Below are positions 5,567 through 8,226 of a stretch of 8,226 bases of DNA, in pieces; the first letter of the stretch is position 1, and every line of letters begins with the position of its first letter. A program made the position numbers and the translations under genes. The stretch lies in NCBI GenBank assembly GCA_019420325.1, contig JAHZHK010000035.1, positions 1-8,226 of the forward strand, given 5' to 3'. Under the pieces are notes generated by a model. It searched no databases, was not told the DNA's origin, and saw only the letters and a program-made list of their open reading frames with translations. The stretch comes from Coriobacteriaceae bacterium (GTDB taxonomy: Bacteria > Actinomycetota > Coriobacteriia > Coriobacteriales > UMGS124).

Positions 5567-7447
5567 ATGGAAATGAACCGCCGCAACTTCGTGAAGACCA
5601 CCGCCGGCGTCGCCGCCGCCAGCATGCTTGCCGCCGTGCCGGCATTCGCTGAGGAGGCCAAGCCCGCCGAGGGCGAGGCTGCTGCCGAGGAGACCGCCGC
5701 CCCCGCCGCTGGCGTGCAGGACGGCAAGTACGTCACCTCTTGGCTGGGCCACGAGAACTATATCTATGTTGAGACCACCTTCGCCGGCGGCGCCATCGCC
5801 AACTGCCGCGTGCTGCGCAACGACGAGACCACTGGCGTGGGCACCTATCCCTGCGAGGTCCTGCCCGGCCGCATCGTTGCCGCCCAGAGCGTCGAGGTTG
5901 ACGCCATGAGCGGTGCAACCCTCACCTCCATGGCCATCAAGAGCGCCGTGCGCCAGGCCATCTCCGACGCCGGTGGCGACCCCAAGGTCGACTTCTGCGC
6001 TCCCGCCCCCTCCTCGTTCGTCACCCCCGAGTTCCCCGAGTCCCAGGACGTCGTCATCGTCGGCGCCGGCACCTCGGGCCTCATCTGCGCCACGCGCCTG
6101 CTCGAGATGGGCTACAGCGTGACCCTGCTCGAGAAGCAGGACATCCCCGGCGGCTCCATGGGCATGACCTACGGCGGCGTCGCCGCTGCCGGCTCGCAGC
6201 TCCAGGCCAACTACGCCTGCGGCCGCTTCGAGGACAGCCCCCTGTACAACGTCGACGCCATGCTTGGCCTGCTCGCCAACTACATCAACCCCGACCATGA
6301 CACGCATGACGGCGCCATGCCCTTCCAGACCACCATGTACCACACCTCTGGTCAGCTCGTTGACTGGCTGCACTCCATCGGCGTGGGCTTCTACACCATG
6401 GGCGTGAACAAGGCCTACGGCATCACCCCCTACCTGGCCCCCGGCTGCTACGAGGGCGGCTGCGGCTTCGCCATGGAGTTCCTCGTTGACCGCGTGGGCG
6501 CTCTGGGCGGCCAGATCTTCTACGGCGTCAAGGCCACCTCGCTTGTCCAGGACGAGTCCGGTGCGGTGACGGGCGTCAACGCCGAGGGCGAGGACGGCAG
6601 CACCTACACCGTGAGCGGCCGCGCAATCGTGCTCGCCACGGGCGGCTACGGCGCCAACCAGGACATGATTGCCCAGTACAGCCCCAAGTACGCCGGCCAC
6701 GTGTTCAACTGCTCGCCCTGCTCCACGGGTGAGGGCATCGAGATGGGCGTGGCTGCCGGCGGCTACGTCGAGTGCATGGACCGCGACCTGGGCGCCTACC
6801 TGTCCACCGACGGCTCTGACGGCTCCTTCTTCGAGCTCGCGTTCCTCTATCAGACCACGCCCGGCATCATGGTCAACGCCAACGGCGATCAGTTCGGCAA
6901 CATCACCTCGAACAACCACGGCATGCAGGCCGCTGCTCTGCTCGACGAGTCCAATGGCGGCAAGTTCTACCACATCTTCGACGAGTCTGCCGCCGTCACC
7001 ACCAAGAAGAACGACACGTGGGCATTTGACACCTACGAGGCCGTCTTTGACCGTGGCCTCGTCCAGCACTTCGACACCGTTGAGGAGGCCGCCGAGGCTC
7101 TGAACCTCCCCAACCTGGCCGCCACGATCGAGAAGAACAACGAGGTCGCCCTCACCGGCGAGCCCGACGAGTGGGGCCGCAAGGTCGTCCCCTTCATCGA
7201 CACCCGCACGGGCGTCTACGCCATCTCCGTCATGCCCACCTTCTACCTCACCACGGGCGGCCTTGCCATCGACACTGCCGATCACGTGCTGCGCGAGGAC
7301 GGCAGCGTCATCCCCAACCTCTACGCTGCCGGCGACGTCTGCGGCTCCATCGAGGAGAAGGACGGCTGCAACTACAAGATGGGCTTCGACGCCGCGATGA
7401 CCTTCGGCTACATCATGGCCGACTCCATCAACACCGACCTGGCGTAA
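5567..7447 (+). CDS. Tat-exported FMN/FAD-dependent reductase (fumarate reductase-like flavoprotein B, N-terminal FMN domain)
   Basis: 626 residues. The Tat signal is MNRRNFVKTTAG (3-14; R5-R6) with a likely AFA cleavage site (26-28) followed by an Ala/Glu-rich spacer. Next comes an FMN_bind domain (about 50-135) with D112-A-M-S-G-A-T118, the ApbE flavinylation motif, T118 being the expected FMN-carrying residue. The FAD_binding_2 domain begins DVVIVGAGTSGL (161-172; G166/G168/G171) with E189, contains VLATGGYGANQ (355-365), and closes NLYAAGDVCGSIEE (584-597). The domain order is the reverse of flavoprotein A. At the place of the fumarate-binding His (Fcc3 H504) I read Y560, before the conserved T562-T-G-G, and no HGxNR motif follows, so the substrate is probably not fumarate. 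The gene is divergent from luxR and convergent with flavoprotein C. The substrate is unknown; a respiratory role outside the membrane is inferred. Confidence 0.92.
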   Translation: MEMNRRNFVKTTAGVAAASMLAAVPAFAEEAKPAEGEAAAEETAAPAAGVQDGKYVTSWLGHENYIYVETTFAGGAIANCRVLRNDETTGVGTYPCEVLPGRIVAAQSVEVDAMSGATLTSMAIKSAVRQAISDAGGDPKVDFCAPAPSSFVTPEFPESQDVVIVGAGTSGLICATRLLEMGYSVTLLEKQDIPGGSMGMTYGGVAAAGSQLQANYACGRFEDSPLYNVDAMLGLLANYINPDHDTHDGAMPFQTTMYHTSGQLVDWLHSIGVGFYTMGVNKAYGITPYLAPGCYEGGCGFAMEFLVDRVGALGGQIFYGVKATSLVQDESGAVTGVNAEGEDGSTYTVSGRAIVLATGGYGANQDMIAQYSPKYAGHVFNCSPCSTGEGIEMGVAAGGYVECMDRDLGAYLSTDGSDGSFFELAFLYQTTPGIMVNANGDQFGNITSNNHGMQAAALLDESNGGKFYHIFDESAAVTTKKNDTWAFDTYEAVFDRGLVQHFDTVEEAAEALNLPNLAATIEKNNEVALTGEPDEWGRKVVPFIDTRTGVYAISVMPTFYLTTGGLAIDTADHVLREDGSVIPNLYAAGDVCGSIEEKDGCNYKMGFDAAMTFGYIMADSINTDLA

Positions 7448-7488
7448 GAATAGCTCCGGGCTTGGAAACTCACTTCTTGACCGTTTGA

Positions 7489-7530
7489 AAGAGGGGGCTG
7501 CGGCGCGAACATGCGCCGCAGCCCCCTCTT
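7489..7530. terminator. Bidirectional intrinsic terminator between convergent flavoproteins B and C
   Basis: A perfect 16-bp stem (7491-7506 with 7513-7528), extended to 18 bp by AA/TT, encloses the loop GAACAT. On the plus strand it ends in TTGATTTAT; on the minus strand in TTTCAAA. It lies about 40 bp past each stop codon and can serve both convergent genes. Confidence 0.9.
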
Positions 7531-7568
7531 GATTTATGCGACGCGCCTGAAGCAAGCGGCGCGCGGCC

Positions 7569-8226
7569 CTACAGCTCAGCCACGGCCGTGGCGCCTGCGA
7601 GCCGGCCGGCAGTCGAGTTGAGCGCCAGGGAGTTGCCGCCCACGTAGAACACGCTGAAGAACTCGCGGTTGCTCATCTCACCGACGGCGAAGAGGTTCGC
7701 GATGGGCTCACCGGCCTCGTCGAGCGCGTGGAAGTCGTCGTCGGTCACGACGCCGCCGATGGTGCCCCAGCTGCTCGGACGGATGTAGATGGCATAGAGG
7801 CCTTCGGAATCGTCGTAGGCGACGAGCTTCTCGGCCGCCTTGCCAAACTCCTCGTCGACACCGGAGGCACAGGCGTCCTTGTAGGCCGACAACGCGTCAG
7901 CAAACGTCGCGGCATCGGCACCCATGGCCTCGGCGAGCTCCTCGGCGTCAGCACCGAAGCACACGCAGCCCATCTCGACCCCCTTGTCGAGCGCAGACTT
8001 GGTGTCCTCGTCGGCCGTCGCGGCGTCATAGACGCACCAGTACTTGGGCGAGCCGTGCTGCACCATATAGTACACGAGAATCTGGCCCGCGCCCGAACCC
8101 GAAGGCGCCTCGTTGGTAAAGCGTGCGCCCTGCGCGTCGACGATGAGCTTGTCGTTCACACTGGGGCGGAAACCCGTCTCCGCCTTCCAGTCGGCATCAG
8201 TGGAAGTGCCTCCCTCCTCGAGCGAC
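7569..8226 (-). CDS. FAD-binding fumarate reductase-like flavoprotein C (partial, C-terminal ~218 residues)
   Basis: The reading frame is open to the window edge, so this is the C-terminal part of a longer protein; the in-frame GTG at 8157-8159 is an internal Val (VNDKLIVDAQGARFTNE), a family motif, not a start. Counting from that Val, the visible region holds GARFTNE (11-17), LYAIYIRPSSWGTIGGVVTD (121-140), NLFAVGEMSNREF (155-167), YVGGNSL (172-178) and the closing AGRLAG (184-189). These are the second half of the substrate (capping) domain and the end of the FAD_binding_2 domain. There is no C-terminal FMN domain; an N-terminal one would be outside the window. By eye, Fcc3 H504 corresponds to the Ser-Trp at 130-131 and R544 to Tyr172, so fumarate is unlikely as substrate. 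The gene converges on flavoprotein B and shares its terminator. Confidence 0.88.
   Translation of the reverse strand, partial: SLEEGGTSTDADWKAETGFRPSVNDKLIVDAQGARFTNEAPSGSGAGQILVYYMVQHGSPKYWCVYDAATADEDTKSALDKGVEMGCVCFGADAEELAEAMGADAATFADALSAYKDACASGVDEEFGKAAEKLVAYDDSEGLYAIYIRPSSWGTIGGVVTDDDFHALDEAGEPIANLFAVGEMSNREFFSVFYVGGNSLALNSTAGRLAGATAVAEL

Noticed and set aside
5450..7555. 701-codon open frame on the minus strand, antisense to flavoprotein B
   Set aside because: Same kind of shadow in GC-rich DNA: a Gly/Val/Ala/Asp/His-rich product without domains, running through the intergenic terminator.
7569..8159. Reading flavoprotein C as a complete gene starting at the GTG at 8157-8159
   Set aside because: The frame stays open to the window edge with family-like sequence, and the Val lies inside the VNDKLIVD-GARFTNE motif, so the true start is outside the window.

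Overview
The window is GC-rich DNA, most likely from a gut or rumen actinobacterium of the class Coriobacteriia (Eggerthella/Slackia/Adlercreutzia-like). The clue is the combination of several Tat-exported FAD/FMN 'fumarate reductase-like' flavoproteins with a LuxR regulator fused to a polytopic membrane domain, a pairing characteristic of that group. The exact genus cannot be read from the sequence.

Layout. (1) Positions 1-700, minus strand: a Cys-rich ArsR/SmtB-type repressor and, downstream of it, the 5' part of a small NifX/NifB-type (FeMo-co binding fold) protein. A TTAAGC/GCTTAA operator-like palindrome and a plausible promoter lie upstream of the repressor. (2) Positions 701-1198: non-coding, with the arsR control region, a 14-bp perfect inverted repeat whose arms are 99 bp apart, and the intrinsic terminator of the next gene. 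(3) Positions 1199-3214, minus: flavoprotein A (Tat signal, FAD domain, C-terminal FMN-binding domain). (4) Positions 3215-3575: long leader and control region. (5) Positions 3576-5231, minus: LuxR regulator with about 12 membrane segments. (6) Positions 5232-5566: divergent control region. (7) Positions 5567-7447, plus: flavoprotein B (Tat signal, N-terminal FMN-binding domain, then FAD domain). (8) Positions 7489-7530: an 18-bp-stem bidirectional terminator. (9) Positions 7569-8226, minus: C-terminal part of a third flavoprotein C, running off the window.

How they may work together (inference): A and B look like extracytoplasmic flavin reductases that use an organic compound as terminal electron acceptor. 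The membrane LuxR protein between them is placed to sense a small molecule and switch one or both on. By my by-eye alignment all three flavoproteins lack the His and Arg that bind the dicarboxylate in true fumarate reductases, and they differ from each other at these places, so three different non-fumarate substrates are likely. No cytochrome, quinol dehydrogenase or ApbE flavin transferase is encoded here, so electron supply and FMN attachment must come from elsewhere in the genome. The ArsR/NifX-like pair appears to be a separate metal- or redox-related unit.
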